The notes beneath the pieces are model-generated. The model had not been told where the DNA came from and did no database searches. It saw only the letters and a list, made by a program, of their open reading frames with translations. A stretch of 64,000 nt of DNA from Meconema thalassinum (taxonomy: Eukaryota; Arthropoda; Insecta; Orthoptera; Tettigoniidae): the NCBI GenBank assembly GCA_946902985.2, contig OX336389.2, forward strand, positions 980,342,482 to 980,406,481, in the 5' to 3' direction. A program made the translations under genes and the position numbers. Positions 22,150 to 33,711 of the stretch are shown here, in pieces (positions within the stretch are counted from its first letter, which is position 1; each line of letters starts with the position of its first letter).

Positions 22150-23781
22150 TACCGGACTAAAAATTCCAGGAACATTCCATGGTTTGGGGAAATGTTTTCC
22201 AGGAACATTCCATGGTTTGGGGAAATGTTTTCCAGGAACAGATTCCAGTTAATTTTAAAATTCTTCCATCTAGTGGACAATAAGACATTGTTCCCCCCAG
22301 GCCATCAAAACTATGATCTGTGTGCCAGATTTGACCCCATTGTAGAACATGCAAACCATGTATTCCGTCGACATTATAACCCTCACCAACATCTCGGTAT
22401 AGATGAGTCGCTCGTAGGAGCAAAGTGTCATTCTTTCCTCACACAGTGCCTCCCCAAGAAAGAACATCACAGGTGGGAATCACGTTCTGGATGTTATGCG
22501 ACTTTGTTGTGAATTATTGTTTGGGTTTTATTGCTACCGAGGAGCGATGAATGAAGTCGACAAAGGTCAAATCCAACAGCATGGCTTTGGTCACATGGTA
22601 GTCACTAAGTTGTTGAAATTAGGAAATTATTTGCAGAAGGGCTACCATGTAGTAACAGTTTTTTTTTTTTCCAAGCATTCCTTTAGCTCATTACCTATTG
22701 TCATAACACACTTCACTGGTACCCTTAGACGAAACAGAAAGGAAATACCACAAGGCCTCAAAGACAGATTTGATGTAGGGGAAGTAAAATATTATAGGAG
22801 TAATGAAATTCTAGTTGCAGGGTATCGTGAAGAAAAATCTAAAGAATATCCAGTTTTGCTCTTGTCCACTAACAATATAGCTAAAAATAAAACAACAATT
22901 AAAATTAGGAATAATAAGCAGAAGGAAATTACAAAACCAGATATAATTCACAAGTACAATGGATACATGGGAGGAGTAGATGCTTCAGATATGATGTTGT
23001 ACACTTACCTGGATGAGAGGTGCACTTTGAAATTTTGTAAGAAGGTGGTGTTTTGTATTATAGCTAGGATGGTGCTAAATTCCTCTATATTATATGAAGA
23101 AAATACTGCCAACAAGAAAATGAACAGGCTACAGTTTACTTCTAGCATTATTGAGGATTTAGAATGGAAAAGACACAGAAAGCCACTCCCTGCTCCAACA
23201 ACTTTGCCTTCAGGAGGGGCCTTGTTAGAAAATTTGCCCGGTAGAAATTTAAAACGGTGTGTATTGTGCAGCAAAAAGGTTCAATATAGTGTGTGTCAAG
23301 TGCCAGAAAGGTCTGCATGGTTTGTGTGTTGGACTACACAAGTGCTGAGAGATGAAAGTTCGTGAGTGTAAATATGTACATATAACAGGTGTGAGTAGTC
23401 GTCAGGAAAAGTTGTTTTTTAGAAGAACTATCTATCTCAAAATAGTGATATTTTGTAAACTGGCAAACAATAAGTCAATGTGCACAGAAATATAAAAATT
23501 TAGGTTAGTACAATCAAAATACTAGGTGGTATAGAGATCCATTTTTTTTTTCAAAATTGCATAGCAAATTTTTTTTTTTAATTGGCACTGTGAATTATTT
23601 TTATGATATTATTACAATGAGTGAAGAGAGACATCACTTAGCTACAAGGAGGTGTAAACTACAATGAAATATCTTGAAAAGTGAGGGTAGTATATGTTAT
23701 TTTCTTCAGTGTTGCATAATAAGCATTTTCTCTCTGGCAATCTTAGCACACATGAAAGTAAGGAAGCCGGCACTATGAGGG
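22150..23781 (+). mobile_element. piggyBac-like element, 5' end missing
   Basis: A piggyBac-type transposase (22192-23364) is followed by a non-coding tail that ends 'actatgaggg' directly before TTAA at 23782-23785, the piggyBac target. No matching TTAA-CCC start was found upstream, so the 5' end is lost or diverged. An exact 33-bp tandem duplication lies at 22168-22200 and 22201-22233. Confidence 0.75.
22192..23364 (+). pseudogene. piggyBac transposase, frameshifted, second catalytic Asp lost
   Basis: The first frame has 'RFQLILKFFHLVDN' and 'QHLGIDESLVGAKC' with the first catalytic aspartate. A frameshift near 22470-22500 moves to a second frame of 289 codons. Here 'GYHVVTVFFFSKHS' replaces the usual VTDNFF, so the second aspartate is gone (a T run sits there). 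The third is kept in 'YMGGVDASDMM'. A cysteine-rich end with 'RCVLCSKK' and 'VCQVP' is a decayed zinc-finger-like tail. The protein cannot be catalytic. Confidence 0.8.
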
Positions 23782-23785
23782 TTAA

Positions 23786-25127
23786 AGCTTCACTAATGAA
23801 TTGATTCAGCAATACTGTCCCTCTAGTTTGTATTTCCCCTGCGAACCTAAATGTTTTAACACCTAATCTTTCACACTCTACATTATCACTTCAGTTCAAG
23901 GGCAGATGTTATCTCCCGAACGGCTGCTCGTAGCGTCACGGGGTTTGGACAGTCAACTTCAAAATTTTAAGCTCTGTTGCATACGATCATCAAAATAATT
24001 GAATATTTAATGATCTTCTTGTGCGGAGAGGAATAAAGATTTCGTACGGCACAGCGAGACGAGAGCGTTTAGTTATCTAGGCAACGCCGCGCTTTGCTAT
24101 TGGCTGGCTTGGGCGAGCGAGCGAATCTGGCTCCTCCCTCATGTTCACAGTTCTGTGTTTGGTATAGTGTCAATTGCTCACATTCTTCAACATTCTTCCC
24201 TGATTTTTGTTTTTAACTACCGTACCTTTGCGAAATTTTTCAGCAAACATAGATATGTTATCACAACGATATATTTATCCTAAATATGGCAATTTTATTG
24301 TTATTGAAGCCGTGAAATAAAATTATTTTGCGAAATTTGTTATTTTCCCTATAAACTGCGAAATACCAACTAAATGCTTTTCTGTTTTAAATATTTACTA
24401 TAAAATTAATTGGAGTAGTTCCACTATCTGTTGTTGATAGAAAATAAGAAATCTTAAATATAATATATTTAATATATGTTTTATGAGGTATGGGGTAACT
24501 AAGTTCCTTCTCGAGCTTGATAGGTTGGAGTGGCAAGCCAATCCTACTTACAAATCGATTGGTGGTATAAATAGCTCATGTTTATGATGGGCATAGTCGG
24601 CTTCTTTCCACTATCGACTACGTAGAAAGTCGATCCAATCGATTTTTTGATCTTTCGTATTATTTGGTTCAAGCTTTCTACAATCGAATACCACACATAC
24701 ACTTATTACTACAAACTATTGGCCCAGATGAGATCATTGTCAAATTTCAGGGATAGAAGCAACATTTAAGATATACCATCCATTATGTCCTTGCACGTTA
24801 CAAGAACTCAAACATAACCAACAAATGTTCAGCCCTCGAAGTATTTAAATGACCGACACAAAGCGCACACCCTGCACCGGAGACAACTTCCGTTTGCCAG
24901 GCACTGCACACACATGCATGCCACCTCACGTGTGTTACCAAACATTACAGTTCGTCCATGCTTGCCCCATGTGGTGTCGTGTTTTGGTTGTACGTAAGTC
25001 AAGGGAAGATTTTTTTTTCTTGGTTTGAGACCCCACACGCCGAAGACATAATACCCGAACTATTGAAGGGATTCATGGAAGTTTATCTAGCATTTTCCAG
25101 AAGTAGTATGGAAACTGTGGTTTTGGA
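23786..25127. other. Intron sequence, mostly unrecognised
   Basis: A GC-richer patch at about 24040-24140 ('gcaacgccgcgctttgc', 'gggcgagcgagcgaatc') stands out but has no frame. Short inverted words ('tcgattggtgg', 'ccaatcgatt') occur near 24550-24640. No gene is supported. Confidence 0.4.
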
Positions 25128-25245
25128 CAAGTAATGTGGACAGCGAAAGGGGCTTTTCAGCCTACTCAACTATTCTGTCAGATTTGCGTACAAATCTGCA
25201 TTCTGATATGGAAACAATGCTCTAATTATACTTGGGACAACATAA
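25128..25245 (+). pseudogene. Possible hAT dimerisation-domain fragment
   Basis: The + strand reads 'SNVDSERGFSAYSTILSDLR' and 'TNLHSDMETM', which resembles the C-terminal dimerisation region of hAT transposases ('ERSFSxYKxxLxDxRxxL'). It is short and isolated with no visible ends. Confidence 0.4.
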
Positions 25246-25468
25246 GTTTCACGATTTTGTGAGAATAGGACTATGGTAATCATAGTATTTGTTGAAGTAA
25301 ATATCAGGTTAGATCTTCACAGAAGGAGTATCCATTTGGGTTTCAGTTCTTTTGAATAAAAATAACTAGATTAAATTGTTTGTTATTCCTCCAAATGTTT
25401 CTATAGTGTTCATTATTTAACCGAATCCATGCACTGTACACATAGTTATTAAGCACTCTCGCACCTCA

Positions 25469-26902
25469 TCATCATCATCATCTTCATCATCATCTTGTAC
25501 AGTTTCCAGCCCCAGGCTGGGTCTGTTTGGAACATAAGCCTCGCCACTTATTTCTTTCTTCCCACCATCTCTCCGCTGTCACTCTGGTCCAGTCCTCGCC
25601 TCTCTTCTTGACACATTCCTCCACTCCTTTCAGCCATCGATCTCTTGGTTTTCCCCTTGGCCGTTTCTTCTGCATCTGCATCTCATGTATCCTCTTGGGA
25701 ATCTTCTTCTCATCCATTCTCTTTAAGTGTCCATACCACCTCAGTCTTGATGTCTCAATCCTACCTTGCAAGGGCTCCTCTTTCACCATTTCCCTGACCT
25801 TTTCATTCCTCACCCTGTCTCTTCTTGTTACTCCGATCCTACTTCGCAGGAACTTCATTTCACCTGCCTGTATTCTGCTTATGTCTCTTTTCTTCATTGT
25901 CCACGTTTCTGAAGCATAGGTCAGTATCGGGATATAGTAGCTTCTGTATAACACTTCCTTGCTTTTTTGTGGGACATCTTTATTCCACACTAAGCTCCTA
26001 ATGCTTCTCAGAAATGCTTCTGCCTGTCTGCCACGTTCCGTAATCTCTTTGTCATTTCTCCCATTTTCCTCCACTATACTTCCCAAGTACTTGAGACTTT
26101 CCACCTTCTTCAGCTGTCCACCTCCAAGTGTTATCCCACTCATTGGTCTGTCCTTTTTCCTGGTCGTTGACAGGATCTCACATTTACTGATGTTGAACTT
26201 CCATCCGTACTCTCCCACTGTTTCTTCCCAAGCCTTCAGTTGCTCCTGGATTTCCTCCTCCTTGTTTCCCCAGACCATGAGATCATCTGCAAACACCATT
26301 GCCTTCATCTTATCTTCTCCTATCTTTCCTGCTATCCGTGTCATTACCTCGTCCATAACCACAATAAAGAGAAGGGGTGACAGCGCACTACCCTGTTTCA
26401 GGCCACTCATTTGTCTGAACCAGTCTGTTCTTTCCCCTCCAACTTTCACACAACTCACACTTCCACAATACATCTCCTTCACTCTGCCTACAGTCTCTTT
26501 TTCCACTCCCATGTTTTCCATTGCTTTCCAAACCTTCTCCCTACACACACTATCATAGGCCTTTTCGATGTCCAGGAAGGCCATCAACAGATCCTCTCCA
26601 AATTCGTAGTGGTGTTCCTGGAGCTGTCTCACTGAAAATATGAGATCCACTGTTGATCTCCCAGGTCTGAATCCATACTGTTCCTCTCTCAATTTTCTCT
26701 CCACTTTGGCTCGAATTCTACTTTCTAATATCTTTTCATATATCTTGGCACAGTGAGGTATGAGTGTGACTCCCCTGTAATTTCTACACTCCTTTCTGCT
26801 TCCTTTCTTAAATATTGGGACAATTAATCCTTTCTTCCAATCTTCTGGGGTCTTTTTCTCCTTCCATATCACCCTCATCACACGGTACAGCCACTGTTTC
26901 CA
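25469..26902 (-). mobile_element. LINE, 5'-truncated, (GAT)-tail family, long open frame
   Basis: The minus strand encodes about 470 residues with no stop. Landmarks: 'KKGLIVPIFKKGSRKECRNY', 'LREEQYGFRPGRSTVDLIF', 'FLDIEKAYDSV', 'SGLKQGSALSPLLFIVVMDE', and the catalytic 'VFADDLMVW'. A C-terminal domain with 'LRWYGHLKRMDEKKIPKRIH' follows. The 3' end is 'ctggaaactgtacaag' plus (ATG)n. An 11-bp duplication 'ctcgcacctca' lies at 25458-25468 and 26903-26913, so the copy inserted as this truncated piece. The endonuclease part is missing. RTE-like or related clade; not resolved. Confidence 0.88.
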
Positions 26903-26913
26903 CTCGCACCTCA

Positions 26914-27413
26914 CCTCTTTTATTTTACCACTATGGATATTTTATTTCACCACTTTGAGCATTTTATTTCACCGTTTTGGAGCCTTTATACAGTATTACC
27001 ATAAATCAGGGTCCCTAATAATAGCAAATATATTGTTGAGGTATGACTGAGTATTCTTGGCAAAATCATCATGTTTTGAACCTACTCCAGTTCCAAAATA
27101 TCGCCTAATTCAGGCTGGCTCCTTAGAATGCATTTCATTGCCAAAATACGAGCAAGCAAGTTTTGTGATTTATAGCTTCAGATCTGCATTTTTGTCAGCT
27201 ATTATTGGGCAGCTATTGTTTCTTTTGCTGTGTTTTAGATTTTATACTCAACTGAGCAATTACAACAGCCATATTAAGGGTGTAGTGATAGCAGTATTCT
27301 TAAATTAAAGCGAAATAAAACATGTATGGGAAAGTCCCAGGGCCATTCTCCTAGTTAAACAGCATTTGTACAGACACTTCTGGTACTCAGTAGTCTTAAC
27401 ACAAGGAAAAATA
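26914..27413. other. Intron sequence with short direct repeats
   Basis: 'ttttatttcacca' or close variants repeats three to four times at 26928-26985. The frame at 27057-27308 has no similarity I know. Confidence 0.4.
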
Positions 27414-27542
27414 TAAGGGACAGCCAAATGAAAACCGAACACCCTCTACAAAGTGACCATGGCATGGCTCTATTCACAAGTAGTTACAACAAGTATTAAT
27501 ACATTTATCCCACTGGGAGACGAGACAATCAATTCCAGTTTT

Positions 27543-28179
27543 TTAGAAAGAGATAGGTCGTTGACGGATCCACAACCACAACTCTTGCACTTCCTCGTCT
27601 GAATGAAACCGACATCCACGAATGTTTTCTTCGGCTCGCCAAAGATCACAAGGAGAATGATCTGGGCTGTACGGAGGATGTTGAAGTGTTTCCAAGCCAA
27701 ATTGCTGCAGCGTAGCCTTCACCAGATTGGCAGTATGGGGGCAGGGATTATCACGCAAAAGGATGATTCCGTCCGACAGCATCAATCGTTTGTCCCTCCG
27801 TTAGTTGATGCGGAACCCACTGCGTGCAAATTCTGTGGAAATGCTAGTTATCTCTAATAATGGCAGCCACGGAGCCATGGCTAATGCCGACCTGAACATG
27901 AATTTCTTCCTCCATGATTCGTCAACTTTCCTGGATAAGACCATCAATCCGCGCTATGGCATCAGGAATAATGGCTCGATGGCCCTGTCCTTGGCGCACA
28001 TCGTCTTGCAGTGATGTGCTCCCTTCTTGGACTCTCGTATGCCACTCGTGCACAGTCATCAAGGACATGCAGTGTTCGTCATACACAGCTGACATGCGAT
28101 GATGAGTGTTGCGTATTCCAGTACCCTCAGCCACTAGAAAATGAACCACACTTCTATGCTCTTCTTTGCTTGCCTCCAT
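27543..28179 (-). pseudogene. Mariner transposase, deleted in the middle
   Basis: The N-terminal part from 28179 reads 'MEASKEEHRSVVHFLVAEGT', 'YDEHCMSLMTVHEWHTRVQE' and 'AIARIDGL', the first helix-turn-helix. After a break, 27785-27543 reads 'DGIILLRDNPCPHTANLVKA' and 'YSPDHSPCDLW', holding the second and third catalytic aspartates of a DD34D enzyme. The region with the first aspartate is missing. Confidence 0.8.
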
Positions 28180-28300
28180 TTCTATAGCTGGACGAACACA
28201 CTAGACAGTCCGTGCACCAACAATGACATACCTCGGCACTTGTGTGCACCTGAAAGTTGTTACTATGCAGACCCCCTACCACAGCTATTGTAGTATCACT

Positions 28301-28351
28301 GGGCTGATAACCTAGATGTTAGGCCCCTTAAAACAACAATTATCATCATCA
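28301..28351 (+). mobile_element. 51-bp SINE 3'-end insertion with perfect 12-bp duplication
   Basis: The insert reads 'gggctgataacctagatgtt' ... 'aaaacaacaatt' plus (ATC)n. It is flanked by 'tgtagtatcact' at 28289-28300 and 28352-28363. It is only the last part of a SINE A-like family, placed inside the mariner. Confidence 0.8.
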
Positions 28352-28439
28352 TGTAGTATCACTACGTAACAACAGTGTTGCCACCTTTCGCACAGAATGT
28401 GTGTTAGGGCGGGTGTTTGGTTTTCATTTGACTGCCCCT

Positions 28440-29352
28440 CATAGCAGTAAATTCAGGCATCTCTGAGACTTCTGTGCAGAACATTTTAATTCAGAAATGG
28501 AAGATTTTTATGCCTAATGTTAAATTGGCCAGGTACTGTACTCTCTAATTTGGTTTTAAAATCTGATTTTAAATTCCAATATGTACTTAGGAAGAAGGAG
28601 AGGAGTAACATGGGTTGCAGTGGAGAGGGGAAAGTTATACCAGGACAGGACTAAATGGAGGCATATCGTTCCCAACGTTCCTAACCGGCTCGCTGGAAGG
28701 ATATCCTGTTGATGATGACTTAGGAATTATAAAGCAATGAGAATAGTTCAGGGTTTCAAGGAGGCATAGCAAACAATAATTTAAGGTCAGATATTGTTGA
28801 ACAAATCTATTCTTGACAATTAAACTTATCAGTGAAATGTTATCTCCCCTTGAACTCATAAATGCAGAATATTATGTGTGGGGACCAGTTTAACTCATAC
28901 CGTACCCAAACATGTCTTTTAAAGAAAACATCAATCAAATTAGAAATCGCATACATTTAAAAAAAAAGGAAGAAAATTAACTAGCAGAAATTTTGTAGGA
29001 ATCTTGAAAATAAAGTTACCTGTAAAATGTGATCTTATTGTGAATTTTTTCCCTTCCTTCATAAAATAATTACTGCAACCAACGTTCCCACAGTGTTGCA
29101 TTATTGTTTATCAATGCAACCAAATAATGACAATCGAGAAAAGCTATTTGTCTATTTCAAAAACACTTTCAACACAACACACAGGACACTGAAGACACTG
29201 CACGTCTAATGCAGGTGGTGAGCTTTACTTCAACACAAAGCCGTGCTAGAGTGGGACAACTTCTTCTATTTCTTTCTGCAAAAAACACAACATCCTGTTG
29301 TCTGGCTGCCAACAAAGTGGTTAAATCTTGGTTTTCATGTAAATTTTCACAG
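28440..29352. other. Intron sequence ending in a 3' splice site
   Basis: No element ends or coding similarity seen. The acceptor is 'tgtaaattttcacag' before 29353. The long frames covering 29169-29747 on the minus strand are antisense shadows of the exon. Confidence 0.5.
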
Positions 29353-29626
29353 GTATTTGAATTATTAAGAGTGCAGAAAGGAGCATCAGGACGTGGCAGC
29401 TCCCCTGTCGGCAGGTCGGGCTCTGTTCGTGCCATGTTGGGAAAGTCTCGTTCCCCTGGACAAGTACATATGATGACACCATCCGTTTCCATTGCCCCTG
29501 TGATGTCCTCAGTTCGGCATGCTGAGCCACCTTCGGAGTCGGAATCTGAAGGAGACGAGGAGTTGGATAAAGATGCATTGGCACGGGCTGCCCTTAAGAA
29601 GCTCGGAGGGAAGCCAAAAGGGAAAG
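29353..29626 (+). CDS. ARIP4-like exon: Ser/acidic linker with basic end
   Basis: The exon encodes 91 residues and enters in phase 0: 'VFELLRVQKGASGRGSSPVG', then 'KSRSPGQVHMM', 'SVRHAEPPSESESEGDEELD' and 'ALARAALKKLGGKPKGKG'. It is low complexity, with acidic serine clusters that look like casein kinase 2 sites, and a lysine-rich end. No enzyme motif. Acceptor AG at 29351-29352; donor AAAG|gtaaga, leaving phase 1. The next exon supplies AT to complete a GAT codon, so the join is consistent. Similarity to ARIP4 here is weak; assignment rests on phase, strand and position. Confidence 0.7.
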
Positions 29627-30210
29627 GTAAGACTTTAACTTCTATGTATACTAGTAGTTCTCTCAAATGTTGCATATAAGTCTTGACCAAATTCTGGCCT
29701 AAGACAATTTTCAGGTATAGCCTGATATTTTCCACCACAATGTTCAATATTTTGTGTAGTGGTAATAGAATATTAATAACCCATCAACTGTCTGTGACTC
29801 TTCAAATGAATTCAATTGTTTTGATGCCATGGTCCTTGTTTTACCTTATTTTCTGATCCACTTTTCTCAACATGTCGCTAATTTGCTGCAACAGTGGCAT
29901 ACCTCAAACTATGATTTTTTTGGGAAACTACATTTAAAGATTTAAAGGAATTTACAAGACTTTGGATTCTTTAAATAATGTACAAGATTTGATGCCATTT
30001 TGAATTGGGGATTTGCATCATTATGGTAACAGAAACCAACGCAATTAAGAAGTATCAGTGTTCTCGATGTAATTGCAATATTTTCGTTAATTTGCAAAAC
30101 GAATTATGTATTATCACGTTGCCAAGAAAAACTATAGATTAACCCCAACAATACCAACGAAGGGGGGATCTCATGCCCACCAGCTCCATTTTTTATGGTT
30201 TATTCTTGGT
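29627..30210. other. Intron sequence, nothing recognised
   Basis: The donor gtaaga at 29627 is followed by AT-rich sequence without features. Confidence 0.45.
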
Positions 30211-30559
30211 AGGTTATGAATATTCCCAAATGGGAATACAGTAAAACTTCACTTATACGATTTTCAAGGGACCAAATGAAAAAAACGTATAAGCGTGAAA
30301 AACGCGTAAATGAAAGTCGCTAAATAAAAACTGCAAAATGTGTGTGACATTATGGGTTATACAGGGACTTGTTGTTATATGCAACGCGGACCCTCGCTCG
30401 CGACGCCGCAAGCCGGTCCCCCGTCAAGCACTTTGCCGTAATGCGCTTCTTCGCACCACAAGTTTCCCTCCTTTGCAGTGTGCTTTAGCAGTGTGGGGTT
30501 CAGTTTAGTCAATTGTTCACGTCTTTAGTACTCAGTGTGATGTTCCAATGTGATTTTCA

Positions 30560-30755
30560 TTACGTGAACGTGTGTAAATACCTTCATAAAGTGCAGGAAA
30601 TCTTTCGCGAAAATGAGCTTAAAGACTATATTACAGTTGAAATACAAGTCAATCGGTGGTGAGGAACTTCAGAACGTAAATGGCAATTTCATAAAGAGGT
30701 GCCAGCGATGTGTAGCAGTGAATGGCGAACATTTTCAGCAGCAGCTGTGAACTAC
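30560..30755 (+). pseudogene. Captured C-terminal fragment of another transposase (copy 1)
   Basis: The + strand reads 'KVQEIFRENELKDYIT', then after frame changes 'QFHKEVPAMC' where the sister copy has 'NFIKRCQRCVAVNGEHFQH'. It belongs to a family whose proteins end with a CVxxNGxHFxHLL-like sequence, unrelated to the pogo transposase around it. It is antisense to the pogo gene. See 51493-51729. Confidence 0.6.
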
Positions 30756-30966
30756 AGTATAGGCTATAGGCCGCGCGAGCTACGCATTACGGCAAAGTGC
30801 CTGGCGGGAGACAGGCCCGCAGCGCGGGCGAGCGGCGTGCGATGGTCCCCGTTAAGAAGTGAACAACAGGAAATAATAATACGATTGTTTAACTATAATC
30901 GGCAATATGTAACAATACAAATACAAGAGAAATGCACCCAGATAAAGAAAGAAACAACAAACCAAG

Positions 30967-32679
30967 TCACTTTACGAAGTAGTCTGTTATCTTGGCTTGT
31001 TTTTTGTGGGCTGCGGCCACGGAATGAACAGTATTTTCAAACCGATACAATTCGGCCATTATTTCCTCAGAAACGTTATGGCGCGTCACAAAATGTTTGA
31101 TAGTCCATAGAGCATTGACAGCATCATTAAAATCCACTGTATTATGCTGCGGATCCTCAGTATCATCGTCGTCATCGTCATTAATACGGTCCTCGCTCGG
31201 ATCCCGTTGTGAGTCTTCAACTATCTCGGAGATAGTCGTGGCTTCTGCAGTGACGAGGTTGGCGTCAACATTTACGTAGTCATCGAATGATGCCTCCTCT
31301 TCCAGTTTCCTCCATTCGCAGTCATTATCAGGAACATCATCATCAATAATATCACCAGTACAACTACCGCTAACATCAAATCCGGCTTTTCGAAAACAGT
31401 TCCGAATTGTAAGTGCTGAGACACGGTGCCATGATGCTGCGATGTAATGCATTGCCTACCAGAAGAAAATAAAATAGTGTTAATTAATTTATCGATTTTA
31501 ATTTGTCTGAAGACTCAAGATTATTATAACACAGATTCAATCGCGTAATTTTAATGGTTTGACGAGAACTCCCCAAAAAGAACACGAATAAAAATTACAA
31601 AAGAGGAAATAAATACAGTACTAGAAGTCTTACCTGTAACAAGTTGATTTTCATTTCGTCCTTTTTTCCGACGTCTACACATCTGATCGCGTGTTGCACC
31701 AGCATCTTTTGATAATGCAACTTTAAGTTGCGTATCACTCCGAGATCGAGCGGCTGCAGCTCGCTCGTGCAGTTCGCTGGTAAAAATTCCACAGTCATGT
31801 TCCTCAAATAAGAAGTAATCGGAGGATGAGCAGGGCATCGGTCCACGAATAATAAAATCTTACGACCTTTCGCTCCCATTTTGGCATCTACACTTCGAAG
31901 CCAGGCTTCAAAAACTTTCGTCGTGACCCAAGATTTATTGTTATTGGTGTATTTTGTAGGGAGCGTATCAACGTTTTTAAAACAACGCGGCTTTGAAAAT
32001 TTGCCGATTGTCAGTGGAGGCAGCTTTTCAGATCCGTCACTGTTGGCGCACAACAGTACTGTTACACGTTGTTTGCTTTGTTTTCCGCCGTGACAGTTTT
32101 CCCCTTTCATTGCCATTGTTCGATCAGGCATTAAATTAAAAAAGAGGCCTGTCTCGTCTGCGTTGAAAATAAAATGTCCTGAGGAGCGAATCGGGATGTC
32201 AGTTCTTTCAAACGGTTTTCCTTCCAATCTAGTACAGTCTCGGCATCAACACTCCTGCTCTCCCCACACACATTGTGACTACTGATGCCGTGCCTAGCCT
32301 TAAATTTGTGTAGCCAGCCTGATGAAGCACTAAAATCTACACCAAGTCTGACTGCCAGTTCACTTGCTTTTTCGCAAAGCATTGGTCCGCTGATTGGAAT
32401 GCCTTCTGCCCTATGTTGCCTGAACCACTGTAACAAACAATCTTCCAAACATTCGTATTTTCCGCCCTGAATGCGAGATCGCTTTTTTGTAGAAACACCT
32501 AAAACACAAGCGCCTTCTTCAATTTCCGCTGCCTTAGCTACAATTGTGTTTAAGGTGGACGGAGCAATCCCCAATTTCTTAGCGATTTCAGTGCGTTTCA
32601 TGTTGCCACTTTCCTTCACTACATTCAAAATACGAAATTTTTCAGCAATCGTAATGCACTTCCTCTTCCTTTCACCGAT
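30967..32679 (-). pseudogene. Tigger-like transposase, copy 1, start lost and frameshifted
   Basis: Exon 1 (32679 to 31634) has a CENP-B-type helix-turn-helix: 'ITIAEKFRILNVVKESGNMK', 'RTEIAKKLGIAPSTLNTIVA', and 'ASSGWLHKFKARHGIS'. The DDE part reads 'NADETGLFF' and 'LLFVDRCPAHPPI', ending 'LQPLDLGVIRNL'. The start ATG is changed to ATC at 32679-32677. A 5-bp insertion near 32165 shifts the frame just before the first catalytic aspartate. The intron 31633-31456 has GT-AG ends. Exon 2 (31455-30967) ends 'KKQAKITDYFVK', probably the ancestral C-terminus. Confidence 0.85.
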
Positions 32680-33711
32680 GTTCACTGCTATCAAGGTTAA
32701 CCACAACTGAAGCACCGAACAAGGCAGAACAATGACTGAAGCAAGTGTTTCGCAACACACGCAACTCCGGCTGAACGTAGCTTCAAGGTCGCTCTCGCCA
32801 CAACATAGCGCCGCGCGAGGGATGGTTTCCGAGAAACGTACAGTGCGTGTCATAAGTTTCTGGCTCCAATATTTTTAGAGATTTTAGGTAGGGAAACCGT
32901 TTTAAAAGTATAAACGACGCATTTTTGTCTCGGGGACGTAAGATATGATCGTATAAGCGTGAAAAACGAATAAATGTAAAACGTATATCGGAAATAAATT
33001 AACATGAAAAGTATAGGGATTTTGCCGGGACCAAGAAAAAAATCGTATAAGTGTAGCAAACGTATAAGTGTGAATCGTATAAAAGAAGTTTTACTGTATG
33101 ATGTTATTTCCGTTTGATCAGATAAATTATCAATTAATATGATAAAATTGGTCCGGCCAGATCAAACATAAAATGCCAGTGTTTCGCCCCAGTGTGCCGT
33201 TGGGCTCGTAAGTTGGTACAGACACACCTCACCAATACGCATGGCTAGCACATACTGAGAAGGCCATCACAAGACACAAGATAGAAGTAGTATTGACGTC
33301 ACGAGTGATGCCAATGTGCTACGGAAGTCAAGCTCCATCCATAAAACAAAAACCTTACCTTGGCAATCCAAATAGGTTATGAACATTCCCAAATGGGCAT
33401 ATGATGTTATTTCTGTTTGATCAGATAAATTATCAATTAATATGATAAAATTGGTCCGTCCAGATCAAACATAAAATGCCAGCGTTTCACCCCAGTTTGC
33501 CGTTGGGCTCGTCAGTTGGTACAGACACACCTCACCAATACGCATGGTTAGCACTTACTGTACTGAGAAGGCCATCACAAGACACAAAATACAAGTAGTA
33601 TTGACGTCACGAGTGATGCCAATGTGCTACGGAAGTCAAGCTCCCTTCCATAAAACAAAAAACCTTACCTTGGCAATCCAAATAGGTTATGAACATTCCC
33701 AAATGGGAATA

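Larger units (their letters stand above)
27416..28439 (-). mobile_element. Mariner element, internally deleted
   Basis: Ends 'agggacagccaaatgaaaac' and, inverted, 'ttttcatttgactgcccct' form TIRs of about 28 bp. TA precedes it at 27414-27415; the right TA is changed to CA. The minus strand has transposase pieces. A 51-bp SINE tail is inserted at 28301-28351. Confidence 0.8.
30239..33096 (-). mobile_element. pogo/Tigger-like transposon, copy 1
   Basis: Ends CAGTAAAACTTC and GAAGTTTTACTG, followed inward by repeated 'cgtataagtgtgaa'-like words. TA lies at 30237-30238 and 33097-33098. Length 2,858 bp. The minus strand carries a two-exon Tigger-type transposase, now broken. It also carries, on the + strand near 30560-30755, a fragment of an unrelated transposase. 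A sister copy is at 48780-51985 in the opposite orientation. Confidence 0.9.

Noticed and set aside
24040..24140. GC-rich patch as a promoter or CpG island
   Set aside because: Too short, with no linked first exon; it may be the end of an unrecognised repeat.
29169..29747. 192-codon minus-strand open frame
   Set aside because: It lies over the exon 29353-29626, whose low stop density leaves the opposite strand open. No similarity or splice logic supports it.
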